Of a stretch of 64,000 bases of DNA, positions 6,978 through 17,100 are shown one piece after another (the first letter of the stretch is position 1; every line of letters begins with the position of its first letter). Made by a program: the position numbers and the translations under genes. Location: assembly GCA_022760355.1 (NCBI GenBank), contig JALEGB010000111.1, forward strand, positions 1-64,000, in the 5' to 3' direction. The notes beneath the pieces are model-generated. The model made no database searches and was not told the origin of the DNA. It saw only the letters and a program-made list of their open reading frames with translations. Origin of the DNA: Neomegalonema sp. GTDB taxonomy: Bacteria; Pseudomonadota; Alphaproteobacteria; Rhodobacterales; Rhodobacteraceae.

Positions 6978-9344
6978 CTACCTTTTCTTCTGCGTCGACC
7001 GTTTGCGCTTGTCCTTGCGCGCAGCCTTTGCCTTGAGAATCTTGGAGCGTTTCGCGCGTCGCGCCGTTGCCGTCGGATTCGTTGCGCCGCCACGTCGTGC
7101 GCCTCGTCGCTCGCTCGGATGGTTCGCGCCGCTGACCGAAGCGCCTTCGACCGACAGAATCTCAAACAACAACCCACCGCTCATCGGCGCCGCTTCGACC
7201 AGCCGGACCCGAACACGATCCGCCAGCTGGAAGACCGCGCCGCTACGGTCCCCCACCATGCGTTGACCAGGTTCGTCATAGCGGAAATATTCCGTTCCCA
7301 GCGAGCGCACCGGAACGAAACCATCTGCGCCGCTTTCATCCAACTTCACGAACAAACCGAATTGGCGGACGCCCGAAATCCGGCCTTCGAATTCCGCGCC
7401 GGCGCGGTCAGACAGATAGGCGGCCAGATACCGGTCAATCGTATCACGCTCGGCGGTCATCGCCCGCCGCTCCGTCATCGAAATATGCTCCGCGGTCGCC
7501 TGTAAACCGCCGGCTTCTTCGGCGGTTTGCCCGTCGCTCGCGCGCCGCGCGCCGAGCTTAAGTCCGCTGATCAGCGCCCGGTGAACGATCAAATCGGCAT
7601 ACCGCCGAATCGGCGAGGTGAAATGCGCATAGGAGCGCAGGGTGAGGCCAAAATGGCCAAAATTTTCGGCCGAATAATAGGCCTGCGTCTGCGCGCGCAG
7701 GACGGACATATTGACCAGCTCCGCATGCTCGGTCTGGGCGGCCGCCTCCAGCGCCCGGTTCAGCAGTTTCGTCGACAGCACCTGACCTTTGGCCAGCGGG
7801 ATCCCAACGCTTTCAAGCGTCTCGCGCAGCGACTCGATCTTCTCCGGGTTGGGCTCCTCATGCACGCGATAGAGAAACGCCATCCGTTTTGACTCAAGCA
7901 CCTGCGCCGCAGCGACATTGGCGAGAATCATGAATTCTTCGATTAATTTATGAGCGTCAAACCGTTCCCGCATCCGGATCGCGGCGACGTTGCCTTCGGG
8001 CGTCAGCTCGACTTTGCGCTCTGGCAGATCAAGCGCCAATGGCGAACGCGCCTCGCGGGCTTTGCATAAGCAATCATACGCGCCGAACAGCGGCTTGATC
8101 ACCTTTTCCAGCAGCGGCTGAGTCGCGTCGTCCGGCCGCCCTTCAATTGCGCTTTGGGCTTGCTCATAGGTCAAGCTCGCCGCCGACCGCATCAATGCGC
8201 GGTGAAACTCGGCCGATTTCAGCCCGCCGCGCGGGCCGATGCGCATCTTGGCGACCATGCAGGGGCGATCCACCCCCTCATGCAAGCTGCACAAATCGCC
8301 CGAAAGCCGGTCAGGCAACATCGGCACGACCCGATCAGGGAAGTAGGCGGAGTTTCCGCGCAAGCGCGCCGCCCGATCGAGCTGGGAGCCCGGCCGCACA
8401 TAATGCGCAACATCGGCGATCGCCACCCACAGGATCCAGCCGCCATCGGTCTCCGGATCCGGCTCCGCGAACACAGCATCATCGTGATCGCGCGCATCCG
8501 CTGGATCGATGGTGACCAGGGGCGTTTGGCGCAGATCCAGCCGCTCCCCGAGTTCGGTCAAAGGTTCAGCCGCCTCAGCTTCCGCCAGCGCCTCCTCTGG
8601 AAACTCGACCGGCAGCCCCTGCTCGCGGATCGCGATCAGCGAGATTGCGCGCGGCGCGTCCGCGTCGCCGATTCGCTCAACAATACGGGCTTTGCGCAAG
8701 CCGAAACGTTTACCTGGCTCAATAATCGCTTCGACCAGCTCGCCGTCCCGCGCGCCGCCGCTATCCTGCGCGTCGACGACACATTCCTCAGCGCTGCCTT
8801 TATCGACAGGCTCAAGCCGACCGCCCCGCCCCTGTTCGCGGTACACGCCAAGAAGGCGCTGCGCGGTTCGGCCAATCTTTTTGATCAGCCGCGCCTCATA
8901 CGCCGAATTGGCCGTCCCATCCGGACCACGATCGGCGCCCCGAGCGCTCAAGCGGCCGAGGAAGCGATCGCCGACGCCAAGCGCCGGCTCGCCGCGCTTC
9001 TGCGGCGCCACAAAAATACGGGGCGGCGGGCCTTTGCTCCATGAGGTTGGGCGCGCCAGCAGGTCTCCGTCTTCATCGATCTCAACAATTTCCAACAGAG
9101 TAACCGGCGGCAACTCAGGAACAGTCGGCCCAGGTTTCTGAAACCGGCCGCGACCTTTCTCAAGATCGCCTTCTTCCTGCATCTCGCGAAGCATCCGCTT
9201 CAGCTCGATCCGTTCGGCGCTGGAAAGCTGAAAGGCGCGCGCGATTTCACGCTTTCCGACGCCCTCTGGCTGACTGCGAATATACTCCAGCAGCTCTTCT
9301 TTGCTCGGCAGATGTGCGCCAAGCGCATTTGATTTGGCGGGCAT
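6978..9344 (-). CDS. rnr: ribonuclease R
   Basis: A processive 3'-5' exoribonuclease of the RNB (RNase II) family that degrades structured RNA, acting in mRNA and rRNA turnover. The N-terminal winged helix (KEELLEYIRSQPEGVGKREIARAF) is followed by cold-shock-type RNA-binding folds. The RNB domain holds the metal-binding acidic motif TIDPADARDHDDA and the segment FGLTLRSYAHFTSPIRRYADLIVHR. A C-terminal S1 domain (EFEGRISGVRQFGLFVKLDESGADGFV) and a lysine/arginine-rich tail complete the usual architecture. I choose the ATG at 9344, with GGGAG six bases upstream, over a GTG at 9389 that has no good ribosome binding site. The gene follows topA, about 200 bases downstream, as in many alphaproteobacteria. 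Confidence 0.95.
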   Translation of the reverse strand: MPAKSNALGAHLPSKEELLEYIRSQPEGVGKREIARAFQLSSAERIELKRMLREMQEEGDLEKGRGRFQKPGPTVPELPPVTLLEIVEIDEDGDLLARPTSWSKGPPPRIFVAPQKRGEPALGVGDRFLGRLSARGADRGPDGTANSAYEARLIKKIGRTAQRLLGVYREQGRGGRLEPVDKGSAEECVVDAQDSGGARDGELVEAIIEPGKRFGLRKARIVERIGDADAPRAISLIAIREQGLPVEFPEEALAEAEAAEPLTELGERLDLRQTPLVTIDPADARDHDDAVFAEPDPETDGGWILWVAIADVAHYVRPGSQLDRAARLRGNSAYFPDRVVPMLPDRLSGDLCSLHEGVDRPCMVAKMRIGPRGGLKSAEFHRALMRSAASLTYEQAQSAIEGRPDDATQPLLEKVIKPLFGAYDCLCKAREARSPLALDLPERKVELTPEGNVAAIRMRERFDAHKLIEEFMILANVAAAQVLESKRMAFLYRVHEEPNPEKIESLRETLESVGIPLAKGQVLSTKLLNRALEAAAQTEHAELVNMSVLRAQTQAYYSAENFGHFGLTLRSYAHFTSPIRRYADLIVHRALISGLKLGARRASDGQTAEEAGGLQATAEHISMTERRAMTAERDTIDRYLAAYLSDRAGAEFEGRISGVRQFGLFVKLDESGADGFVPVRSLGTEYFRYDEPGQRMVGDRSGAVFQLADRVRVRLVEAAPMSGGLLFEILSVEGASVSGANHPSERRGARRGGATNPTATARRAKRSKILKAKAARKDKRKRSTQKKR

Positions 9345-9545
9345 TTGGTGCTCCCAATCCTTTGGGGGGCGGCGTCGCCGGTCGCTCACACATTATCTTG
9401 GGGCGCAGCCATGCGCCACCGCTAAATGCGTGGGGGCGCGCCCGGTGAGGCCCCGGCGTAGGCTACAAGAGCGCACGCCGCCGCGTCGTTTCATAAAAAG
9501 TCGCTCCGGCGCGCTTGTCCGCGCCTTTAGCAACAGGCCGCGCTC

Positions 9546-12209
9546 CTAATCTTCGGACGCGGCGGCTTTCTTCTTGGTCGATTTTTTCTTTGGCTTCTCA
9601 GCTTCCGCGCTGTCAGCTTTCTCGGCTTTGGCCTTCGCCTTTTTCGCTGGCGCTTTTTTCGCGGGAGCTTTCTTGGCTTTGCCGCTCTTTTCAGCTTTCG
9701 CCGTAATCAGCGCCAACGCCTCCTCAAGCGTTACCTTCTCAGGATCCGCATCCTTCGGCAGCGTCGCATTGATTTTGCCGTGCTTAACGTAGGGACCATA
9801 GCGGCCTGAGAAAAGCGCCACCTGCTCGCCATCCTCCGGATGAGCGCCAAGTTCGCGCAATGGCTTCACCGCGGCGCCACGGCGACCGCCGCCCTTCTCG
9901 CGCTTTTCGGCGATCAGGGTTACCGCGCGGTTAACGCCAACCTCAAGCGCGTCCCGCCATTCCGGCAGATTCGCGTAGGTGCTTCCATGCTTCACAAACG
10001 GGCCGAACCGGCCGAGGCCGGCGGTGATCATTTCGCCATCCTCGGGATGGGGGCCGACATTGCGCGGCAGGGACAGCAGCTGGACCGCCAAATCGAGGTC
10101 GACATCGTCCGCCGCGATCCCCTTGGGCAGCGAACTGCGCTGCGGCTTCTCCTTACTGCCCTCAGGCGGCTCGCCATGCTGCACATATGGACCGAAGCGG
10201 CCGGTGCGAAGGGTGACGTTCTGGCCGGATTCAGGGTGCTGGCCAAGCAGCTTGCCATCCGGCGAGCCCGCCTCCGCCGGCCCCTCCTCGCCGCCAAGCT
10301 GACGCGTATATTTGCATTCCGGGTAGTTGGAGCAGCCAATAAACGCGCCAAACTTGCCCGGCTTCAACGAAAGCTGCCCCATATTGCAGAGCGGGCATTG
10401 CCGTGGCGGGGCCCCATCCTCGCGCTCGGGGAAGATATGGTCCGCCAGCGCGTCATTGACCTTGTCAATCACCTCGGCGTTACGCAGCTTCAGCGTCTGC
10501 TCCGCCGTAGCGTGGAAGTCTTCCCAGAACCGGCGCAGAATCTCTTTCCATTCCTCGCGCCCGCCCGAAACATCGTCCAGGCTCTCCTCAAGATTGGCGG
10601 TGAAGCTGTACTCGACATAGCGCTCAAAGAAGTTTTCCAGGAACGCCGTCACCAGCCTCCCCTTATCCTCGGGGACCAGCCGGCTCTTTTCCTTGCGGAC
10701 ATATTCGCGGTCCTGGATCACCGAGATAATCGACGCATAAGTCGACGGCCGCCCGATCCCAAGCTCCTCCATCCGTTTCACCAGCGCAGCTTCGGAGAAA
10801 CGCGGCGGCGGCTGGGTGAAATGCTGAGCAGGCGTCACCTTTTCACGCCCCAGCGCGTCGCCCTTCGCCATCGCGGGCAGGCGGCCGTCGCTCTCCTCCT
10901 CATCCGCATCCTGCGCGGCGCTTTCATCCCGGTCTTCTTGGTAGAGCTTCAGAAATCCATCGAACTTAACAACCTGCCCCGTCGCCCGCAGTCCGACGGC
11001 GCCGTCCGGGCTTTTGACATCCACGGCCGTACGCTCAAGCCGCGCGCTCTCCATCTGGCTGGCGATCGCCCGTTTCCAGATCAGATCGTATAGCCGCAGC
11101 ATGTCGGCTTCGAGCTTCGCCAATTTCTGGGGCGCCGCTGTCATATCCGTCGGCCGGATACATTCGTGCGCTTCCTGCGCGTTCTTCTGCTTCGATTTGT
11201 AGACGCGCGCCTTGGCGGGCAGATAAGCGGCGCCGAAATCGGACTTGATCGCTTGCCGCGCGGCCTCGATCGCCTCTGGCGCCATGTCGACGCCGTCGGT
11301 CCGCATATAGGTGATATGGCCGGCTTCGTAGAGCTTCTGCGCTGTCGCCATGGTCTGCTTTGGCGACATATGCAGCTTGCGGCTCGCCTCCTGTTGCAAG
11401 GTCGACGTCGTAAAGGGGGGGAAGGGGTTCCGCGTCGCCGGTTTCGCTTCAACCGACGCGACGGCGAAATCGCGCGCCTCGACCGCCGCCACCGCCCTGA
11501 GCGCCGCGCTCTCCTCGCCAAGAGCGAATTTGTCCAGCTTTTCGCCATTCAGCTCCGCCAGGCGGGCCGTGAATTTCGCGCCGGACGGCGTCGTCATTTC
11601 AACGGTGATCGACCAATATTCGCGCGCCTTAAACTTCTCGATCTCCATCTCGCGCTCAACAACCAGCCGCAGCGCGACGGATTGAACGCGGCCAGCGGAG
11701 CGCGAGCCCGGCAGCTTGCGCCACAGCACCGGCGACAGGGTGAACCCCACCAGATAGTCGAGCGCCCGCCGCGCCAGATAGGCGTCGACCAGGGGCTGGT
11801 CGATTTCACGCGGGTTCTTCATCGCGTCCGTCACCGCGGTTTTGGTGATCGCATTGAACACGACCCGCTCGACCGAAGTGGTCTTACGCACCGCCCGGCG
11901 CTTACGCAGCGCCTCCAGCAAATGCCATGAGATCGCCTCCCCCTCGCGATCCGGGTCAGTCGCGAGGATCAGCTTGTCGTCGCCCTCATCGGCGGACTCT
12001 TTGATCGCCTTGGCGATCGCCGTCACCCGCTTGGAGCCGTCGCTATCCAGCTCCCACTCCATCGCGAAATCTTCGTCCGGTTTAACCGAACCGTCCTTCT
12101 TCGGAAGGTCGCGCACATGCCCGTAGGATGCGAGCACGGTATAGTTGGAGCCGAGATACTTATTGATCGTCTTGGCCTTAGCCGGGCTTTCCACGACAAC
12201 TACGGCCAT
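9546..12209 (-). CDS. topA: DNA topoisomerase I
   Basis: An 887-residue type IA topoisomerase that relaxes negative supercoils. The TOPRIM domain begins at VVVESPAKAKTINKYLG and contains the metal-binding DPDREGE. The catalytic tyrosine lies in ITYMRTDGV. A zinc-finger-like repeat with four cysteines (CPLCNMGQLSL to GCSNYPEC) follows the core. Three further degenerate repeats with GPYVQHG, GPFVKHG and GPYVKHG come next, then a lysine/alanine-rich tail that likely binds DNA. Upstream of the ATG is GGAGG at ideal spacing. It sits between dprA and rnr on the same strand. Confidence 0.96.
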   Translation of the reverse strand: MAVVVVESPAKAKTINKYLGSNYTVLASYGHVRDLPKKDGSVKPDEDFAMEWELDSDGSKRVTAIAKAIKESADEGDDKLILATDPDREGEAISWHLLEALRKRRAVRKTTSVERVVFNAITKTAVTDAMKNPREIDQPLVDAYLARRALDYLVGFTLSPVLWRKLPGSRSAGRVQSVALRLVVEREMEIEKFKAREYWSITVEMTTPSGAKFTARLAELNGEKLDKFALGEESAALRAVAAVEARDFAVASVEAKPATRNPFPPFTTSTLQQEASRKLHMSPKQTMATAQKLYEAGHITYMRTDGVDMAPEAIEAARQAIKSDFGAAYLPAKARVYKSKQKNAQEAHECIRPTDMTAAPQKLAKLEADMLRLYDLIWKRAIASQMESARLERTAVDVKSPDGAVGLRATGQVVKFDGFLKLYQEDRDESAAQDADEEESDGRLPAMAKGDALGREKVTPAQHFTQPPPRFSEAALVKRMEELGIGRPSTYASIISVIQDREYVRKEKSRLVPEDKGRLVTAFLENFFERYVEYSFTANLEESLDDVSGGREEWKEILRRFWEDFHATAEQTLKLRNAEVIDKVNDALADHIFPEREDGAPPRQCPLCNMGQLSLKPGKFGAFIGCSNYPECKYTRQLGGEEGPAEAGSPDGKLLGQHPESGQNVTLRTGRFGPYVQHGEPPEGSKEKPQRSSLPKGIAADDVDLDLAVQLLSLPRNVGPHPEDGEMITAGLGRFGPFVKHGSTYANLPEWRDALEVGVNRAVTLIAEKREKGGGRRGAAVKPLRELGAHPEDGEQVALFSGRYGPYVKHGKINATLPKDADPEKVTLEEALALITAKAEKSGKAKKAPAKKAPAKKAKAKAEKADSAEAEKPKKKSTKKKAAASED

Positions 12210-12241
12210 GACGCTCCTCCGTTAAGCACACACGGCGGCGG

Positions 12242-12270
12242 AACATGTGGGCGCGTCGCCCGCCTGTCAA
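12242..12270 (-). promoter_or_regulatory. possible promoter of topA
   Basis: On the minus strand a perfect TTGACA (12270-12265) is followed after 17 bases by CATGTT (12247-12242), a weak match to a -10 box. It lies 33 bases before the topA start codon. Given the 180-base gap after dprA, a separate topA promoter is plausible. Confidence 0.35.
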
Positions 12271-12389
12271 CTCGCCAGCGAGTCGGTTTTTGCCGACATC
12301 TTTGGAAAAGGCGCAGTGCTCGCGGCATTGCGTCGCGGATCCGCCCGACGCCTTCGACGCCTATCAAGCAGCTGAAGATTGACGAGATC

Positions 12390-13517
12390 TTAACCGCCAA
12401 CAACCCGCGACACGCCGCCGCCAGGATGGCTTTGCGCCCTCTCCGCAATTTCGAGCTCCATGACCGCAGCGGCGACATGCCCCGCCGGCGCCGCCAGCTG
12501 TCGCACCAAAATATCGAACGGCGCAGCCTCGGCGCCTAACAGCGCGAACAAACGCTCCGCCAGATCCTCTGGCGCATCGTCAAGCGTCGAACCGCTGTCG
12601 AACAACGCGCCCTGGGCGGGCGCATGGGCGCCGATCCGATAGCTGGCCGATAGCGCTGCGATGACATCCTCAGCGTTGCGAATCAGCACCGCGCCTTCGC
12701 GAATAAGCGCGTTGCCGCCGGCTGATCGCGCATCGAGCGGATGACCAGGCGCCGCCATCACTTCACGATTCTGCTCCAGCGCGCAACGGGCGGTGATCAG
12801 CGAGCCCGATTTCTCGGCGGCCTCAATGACCGCAACGCCCTGGCTGAGACCGGATACGATCCGGTTCCGACGCGGGAAATGTTTGGGCAGCGGCGCCAGG
12901 CCCATCGGCATTTCCAACAAGACGAGCCCGCGTTCGATAATCTGTTCCCGCAGCGCCGCGTTCTCGGGCGGATAGATATGATCGACGCCGCCCGCCACGA
13001 CAGCAATGGCGCGCGATCCCGCTGCGGCGAGCGATCCGCGATGGGCCGCCGCATCGATCCCGCGCGCAAGGCCGGAGACAATCGTCCACCCCGCCTCGGC
13101 AAGGTCGCGCGCGATCCACTCCGCGAACCGGGCGCCGTTCGCCGTCGCTGTGCGGGACCCGACGATGGCGACCATTTTGTCGGGCTGAAAAGTCGTGTCG
13201 CCGAGCGCCCACAACGCCGGCGGCGGATCATAGATTTCCGCCAGACCCCGCGCATAGCCCGGCTCATCCAGCCGCAACAAACGCGCGCCCTGAGCCGTCG
13301 CCGCCTTCAGCTCCGCCTCGATCCGATCCAGGGCCGCAGGCGCCAGCCGGCGCGCGGAGCCGCCGCGGCGCGCCAGCTCCGGCAGCGCTTCCAACGCCTT
13401 TCCTGCCGAGCCAAAACGCCGGATCAGACGACGGAAGGTGGTTGGCCCGACCTGTGGGCTGCGCGCCAGGCGCACCCAATCGAACTCATCCTGGGAAAAC
13501 GGGGGCGGCGCGTTCAT
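12390..13517 (-). CDS. dprA: DNA-processing protein DprA
   Basis: A 375-residue protein that in other bacteria loads RecA on single-stranded DNA during natural transformation. The central Rossmann-like domain is complete: DKMVAIVGSRTAT, then GWTIVSGLARGIDAAAHRG, then PPENAALREQI and the phosphate-binding FPRRNRIVSGLSQGVAVIEA, with KSGSLITARCALEQNREVMA after it. The N-terminal helical region and a C-terminal winged helix (about the last 70 residues) are present. Its start overlaps the plsY stop by four bases (ATGA), indicating co-translation. Presence of dprA alone does not prove competence. Confidence 0.95.
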   Translation of the reverse strand: MNAPPPFSQDEFDWVRLARSPQVGPTTFRRLIRRFGSAGKALEALPELARRGGSARRLAPAALDRIEAELKAATAQGARLLRLDEPGYARGLAEIYDPPPALWALGDTTFQPDKMVAIVGSRTATANGARFAEWIARDLAEAGWTIVSGLARGIDAAAHRGSLAAAGSRAIAVVAGGVDHIYPPENAALREQIIERGLVLLEMPMGLAPLPKHFPRRNRIVSGLSQGVAVIEAAEKSGSLITARCALEQNREVMAAPGHPLDARSAGGNALIREGAVLIRNAEDVIAALSASYRIGAHAPAQGALFDSGSTLDDAPEDLAERLFALLGAEAAPFDILVRQLAAPAGHVAAAVMELEIAERAQSHPGGGVSRVVGG

Positions 13518-14131
13518 GGTCGCGCGCCGATCTTGGGCTCATCGCCGCGCAGGAGCCGCTCGACATTGCCGCGATGACGCCAGAGCGTGATCAACCCCAT
13601 CGCGAACACGGCCCAAGCCGCGTCCCAAAGCTCGAAATAGGGGAACAGCGCCGCTCCGGCGGCGGCTGTAGCCAGCGACGCGACGGAGGCCCGACGGCTT
13701 AGCGCCGCGGCGACGATCCAAACCGCAACGCACATCAGCGCGATCGGCGCGCTCCACACCACAAAGACGCCAAAGGCGGTCGCAATCCCTTTCCCGCCCC
13801 AGAAGCCGAGATAGGGGGAAAAGCAATGGCCGAGGAACGCGCCAAATCCGGCGAGCACCATCGTGTTCAACCCCCATTCTGATGCAATCAGAGCCGGCGC
13901 GGCGCCTTTGCAGGCGTCGAGCAGAAGCGTCAGCAACCCGACGCGCCAACCGCCGGAGCGCAGCAGATTGGCCGCGCCGATATTGCCAGACCCCTGCGCC
14001 CGCACATCCCCCAATCCAAATGCGCGCCCGAGCCACAAACCAAACGGCAGGCCGCCGATCAGATAGCCCCCGACAAACGCCGCGACGAAATAGGGAAATG
14101 CGCCGCCCCAGTTTAGGATGTCAGGGACCAT
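13514..14131 (-). CDS. plsY: glycerol-3-phosphate acyltransferase PlsY
   Basis: A 205-residue inner-membrane enzyme that acylates glycerol 3-phosphate from acyl-phosphate, the first step of phospholipid synthesis. Five or so transmembrane segments are seen. The catalytic and glycine-rich loops are typical: GYLIGGLPFGLWLGR, then DVRAQGSGNIGAANLLRS, then LGHCFSPYLGFWGGKGIATAFG. The gene starts five bases after the stop of the fused pyrB-pyrC frame and overlaps dprA by four bases. Confidence 0.95.
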   Translation of the reverse strand: MVPDILNWGGAFPYFVAAFVGGYLIGGLPFGLWLGRAFGLGDVRAQGSGNIGAANLLRSGGWRVGLLTLLLDACKGAAPALIASEWGLNTMVLAGFGAFLGHCFSPYLGFWGGKGIATAFGVFVVWSAPIALMCVAVWIVAAALSRRASVASLATAAAGAALFPYFELWDAAWAVFAMGLITLWRHRGNVERLLRGDEPKIGARP

Positions 14132-14136
14132 CGCCG

Positions 14137-16479
14137 CTAATCCTCCTGCTCCGCGCCCTCATATACTTTGCGCCCCTCAACGAAGGTCATCAAAACACGA
14201 CCGCTGAGCTTGCGACGATCATAGGGCGAGTTTTTCGATTTGGAGCGCAGCCGATAGCGATCAATCCGTCGCGAGGCGTACGGCGCGAAGACAACAAGGT
14301 CAGCGGGCGACCCGACGCTCAACCGGCCGCAAGGCAGCCCCAACCGTTGCGCCGGCGTCAGGCTGATCCGTTTGAACAGCTGCGGTAAATCGAATGCGCC
14401 GGCCATCACCAACTCCAGCGATGCGGAGAGCAATGTTTCCAGCCCGACCGCGCCGCTCGCCGCCTCCGCAAACGGGCGCCGCTTCGCTTCCTCAGTCTGC
14501 GCGCGGTGCGCGGAGACGATACAGTCAATCGACCCATCGGCGAGGGCGTCGACAATCGCCTCCCGATCTTCGGCCGAACGCAGCGGCGGCGTGAGTTTCA
14601 TAAAGGTTCGATAGTCGCCGATATCTTCTTCGCAGAGTGTTGCGTGCGGGGCCGACACCGCCGCGGTCACATCGAGCCCGGCGGCCTTCGCTCGCCGCAA
14701 CGCCTCGACCGCCGCGCGGGTCGAGATCTGCGCCGCGTGGTATTTCGCTCCGGTAATCGCCACCAGCGCCAGATCACGCTCAAGCGCCATCGCTTCGGCC
14801 GCAGCAGGAACGGAGGGAAGGCCGGTTCGAGTCGCGAACGCCCCCTCCGTTGCGCATGCGTCGGCGCTCAGGGCGGGGTCCTGCGTCGCGCAGGCGACCA
14901 ACGCGCCATGGCCTGCGGCGGCTTGCAGGCAGCGGCGCATCACCGCGGAACTCTCAATCACATTCGCGCCGTCCGAAAGCGCAATTGCGCCCGCCTCAAG
15001 CAGGAACGCATATTCAGAAAGCTGCTCGCCTTTCAGCCCCTTCGTCAGCGCCGCCATCGTTTTGACGTGGGGCATGGCATGGTCCTGCCCCTCCTCATAA
15101 ACGCGCTGATGGATGAAATCGAGCAGGGCCGGATCGTCCACCGCTGGCGCGGTGTCCGGCTGCGTTACAATGGTGGTGACGCCGCCCGCGACCGCCGCTT
15201 CGCCGCCGGAGCCGAAGCTTTCCTTATGGCGCTCGCCCGGCTCGCCGATGAAGACCCGCATATCCACGATGCCGGGCGCAAGCGCTGCGCCTTGCAGGTC
15301 GACCTGCTCAATCTCCGCTGAGGCGGAGTCCGCCAGCGCCTCCGCGCCACGATCGACGATTTTGCCGCCCTGCAGCAGCAGCGCGCCGGGCGAGACTATT
15401 CCAGCTTCTGGATCAACAAGTTGCGCGTTCCTCAGCAGGATCGGGCGCGGCTCCGCCGCCGTGGCGGCGTGCAAAAAACGGCCCTCAGGCTTGGCGCTCG
15501 GGTCGCGCTCCGATGGGCGCGCCAAGTGCGGCAAACGCTGCGAAGCGCGCTCCATCACAGCCATGCGCACGGCGACGCCCAGCTGAACCTGAGTGGCGAT
15601 GAAGGAACGGCTTGGATCATCGGCGAGCTCGCTATCGATCTCAACGCCGCGATTCATTGGCCCAGGGTGCATCACCACCGCATCGGGCGCCGCGGCGTCC
15701 ATCTCCTCCGCGTCGAGCCCATAAGCGTGATAATATTCCCGCGCCGAGGCGATCAGCGGCCCATGCATGCGCTCCGTCTGCAGCCGCAGCGCCATCACCA
15801 CATCCGCCCCCTCGAGCGCCGGCGCGATTTCGTGAAACGTCTCCACCCCCAACGTGTCGGCCCCGGCCGGCGTCAGGCTTGGCGGCGCGACAATGCGGAT
15901 GCGCGCGCCAAATTTTGACAGCAGGAAGATATTCGAGCGCGCAACGCGGCTATGGGCGACATCGCCGACGATGATGACGGTTAAGCCCTCCAGGCGCGCG
16001 GCGGGGGCGTCGGCGCCGCGTCGGGCGGCGAAGGCGCGCCGAATCGTCAGCGCATCCAACAGCGCCTGCGTGGGGTGCTCATGCCGGCCGTCGCCCGCAT
16101 TAATCACGCCGGCGTTCACCTTTTCCGCCAACAGCCGGACTGCGCCTGAATGATGATGGCGCACAACAAGGATGTCGGGCAGCATTGCGTTCAGCGTCGT
16201 CGCGGTATCCAGCAGCGTTTCGCCTTTGGACATGGACGATCGCTTGATCGACATATTCATAACAGTGGCGCCAAGCCGCTTGGCCGCCAGTTCGAAGCTC
16301 GCCTGAGTACGGGTCGAATCTTCGAAAAACAGGTTAATAACAGTGCGTTCGGCGAGAGTTCGCTCGATCGGCGTTCGGGCGGCGTTCATCGTGGCCAACG
16401 CGTCGGCGCGATCGAGGATCGATTCAATCTCCGCGCGGTTCAGCCCGGCGACGCCTAAGAGATGGGGCTCACTCGGCAT
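14137..16479 (-). CDS. fused aspartate carbamoyltransferase and inactive dihydroorotase-like protein (PyrB-PyrC')
   Basis: One uninterrupted 780-residue frame carries two pyrimidine proteins. Residues 1-316 are an aspartate carbamoyltransferase: the carbamoyl-phosphate motif STRTQ (55-59), then [11 protein letters not shown] and HPGPMNRG (271-278). Residues 317-345 form a Pro/Ala/Arg-rich linker. Residues 346-780 are dihydroorotase-like, but the metal ligands are gone: DMRVF (406-410) replaces the usual DxHxH, AQIST (583-587) stands for HIST, APHAT for PHH, and VSAHRAQ (655-661) for DHAPH. The second half therefore is probably structural, holding the transcarbamoylase assembly, as in non-catalytic partners described for other bacteria. 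An active dihydroorotase must lie elsewhere. In most relatives pyrB and pyrC' are separate adjacent genes. Confidence 0.92.
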   Translation of the reverse strand: MPSEPHLLGVAGLNRAEIESILDRADALATMNAARTPIERTLAERTVINLFFEDSTRTQASFELAAKRLGATVMNMSIKRSSMSKGETLLDTATTLNAMLPDILVVRHHHSGAVRLLAEKVNAGVINAGDGRHEHPTQALLDALTIRRAFAARRGADAPAARLEGLTVIIVGDVAHSRVARSNIFLLSKFGARIRIVAPPSLTPAGADTLGVETFHEIAPALEGADVVMALRLQTERMHGPLIASAREYYHAYGLDAEEMDAAAPDAVVMHPGPMNRGVEIDSELADDPSRSFIATQVQLGVAVRMAVMERASQRLPHLARPSERDPSAKPEGRFLHAATAAEPRPILLRNAQLVDPEAGIVSPGALLLQGGKIVDRGAEALADSASAEIEQVDLQGAALAPGIVDMRVFIGEPGERHKESFGSGGEAAVAGGVTTIVTQPDTAPAVDDPALLDFIHQRVYEEGQDHAMPHVKTMAALTKGLKGEQLSEYAFLLEAGAIALSDGANVIESSAVMRRCLQAAAGHGALVACATQDPALSADACATEGAFATRTGLPSVPAAAEAMALERDLALVAITGAKYHAAQISTRAAVEALRRAKAAGLDVTAAVSAPHATLCEEDIGDYRTFMKLTPPLRSAEDREAIVDALADGSIDCIVSAHRAQTEEAKRRPFAEAASGAVGLETLLSASLELVMAGAFDLPQLFKRISLTPAQRLGLPCGRLSVGSPADLVVFAPYASRRIDRYRLRSKSKNSPYDRRKLSGRVLMTFVEGRKVYEGAEQED

Positions 16480-16542
16480 GGCGTTCTCCCTGTGCTGGGA
16501 GGCTGCTTACGCTGATCAGCGCGCGACGTCGAGAGTGGTCCG

Positions 16543-17100
16543 TCAGCTGGAGAGCAGCAGCTTGAACATCGCGCCCCAGCCCCCGAGTTTCTGCGCCAAA
16601 CCATACGATTGATAGATCGCCACCGCCGCCGCGCATATATAGATCGCAGCGAAGATATAAGGCGGCGACGCGAGGCTGAAGCGCGGCCGGCGACGCGTGC
16701 GCTCAGCCAGCCCGCGCAGATCCCATTCGCGCGAATAGAGCCGCCACAGTTCCGCATCCTGCTCATCCTCCAGGGCGCGAATCACCTGATATTTCGCCTC
16801 CTGCCATCGATCGTCGCGTGCGATCGTCGATCGCCAGATCCAACAGAAGATCAGGCCGATGACACAGGCGAACAGAAGCGCGGCGCAAATCTGGAGCGCG
16901 AGTCGGTCATGGAGCGCGCGCTCGGCTGAAACGAAGTTCGACAGGGCGAAGCCGGCGCCGCCGATCAGGGCGGTATTGAGGCCGGTATAGTAGCGGGTCA
17001 GCACCGATTTTCGGTCGGTCACGGCTTCCGCCATCCGAACGTAGGTTTCGTACTGGCGGGCCCGCGCCTCGATCCGCGCGGCTTCGATCGTCTCTTGCAT
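16543..17100 (-). CDS. RipA-like small integral membrane protein
   Basis: A protein of about 185 residues. The N-terminal segment YETYVRMAEAVTDRKSVLTRYYTGLNTALIGGAGFALS resembles the opening of the RipA family of octameric membrane proteins, an assignment I hold with moderate confidence. Three to four hydrophobic segments are seen: one near residue 45, one near 80-100 (LALQICAALLFACVIGLIFCWIW) and one near 145-165. A cytoplasmic region rich in charged residues lies between. Two ATG codons stand in tandem (17103 and 17100). The second has GGAGG at five bases and is preferred. The ribosome binding site is inside a perfect hairpin. Function is unknown. Confidence 0.75.
   Translation of the reverse strand: MQETIEAARIEARARQYETYVRMAEAVTDRKSVLTRYYTGLNTALIGGAGFALSNFVSAERALHDRLALQICAALLFACVIGLIFCWIWRSTIARDDRWQEAKYQVIRALEDEQDAELWRLYSREWDLRGLAERTRRRPRFSLASPPYIFAAIYICAAAVAIYQSYGLAQKLGGWGAMFKLLLSS

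Noticed and set aside
9345-9389. GTG start of rnr at 9389
   Set aside because: No convincing ribosome binding site; the ATG at 9344 has GGGAG at six bases and gives a normal N-terminus.
9840-11093. 417-codon plus-strand frame inside topA
   Set aside because: It is antisense to a complete topA with all motifs. Long shadow frames are expected in GC-rich DNA, and the translation is Arg/Ala/Leu-rich without domains.
12741-13577. 278-codon plus-strand frame over dprA and plsY
   Set aside because: It is antisense to two well-recognised genes and rich in Arg, as typical shadow frames are.
14137-16479. STRTQ in place of STRTR in the carbamoyl-phosphate motif as a defect of PyrB
   Set aside because: As I recall, alphaproteobacterial PyrB proteins often have Gln here, so it is not taken as a sign of lost activity.
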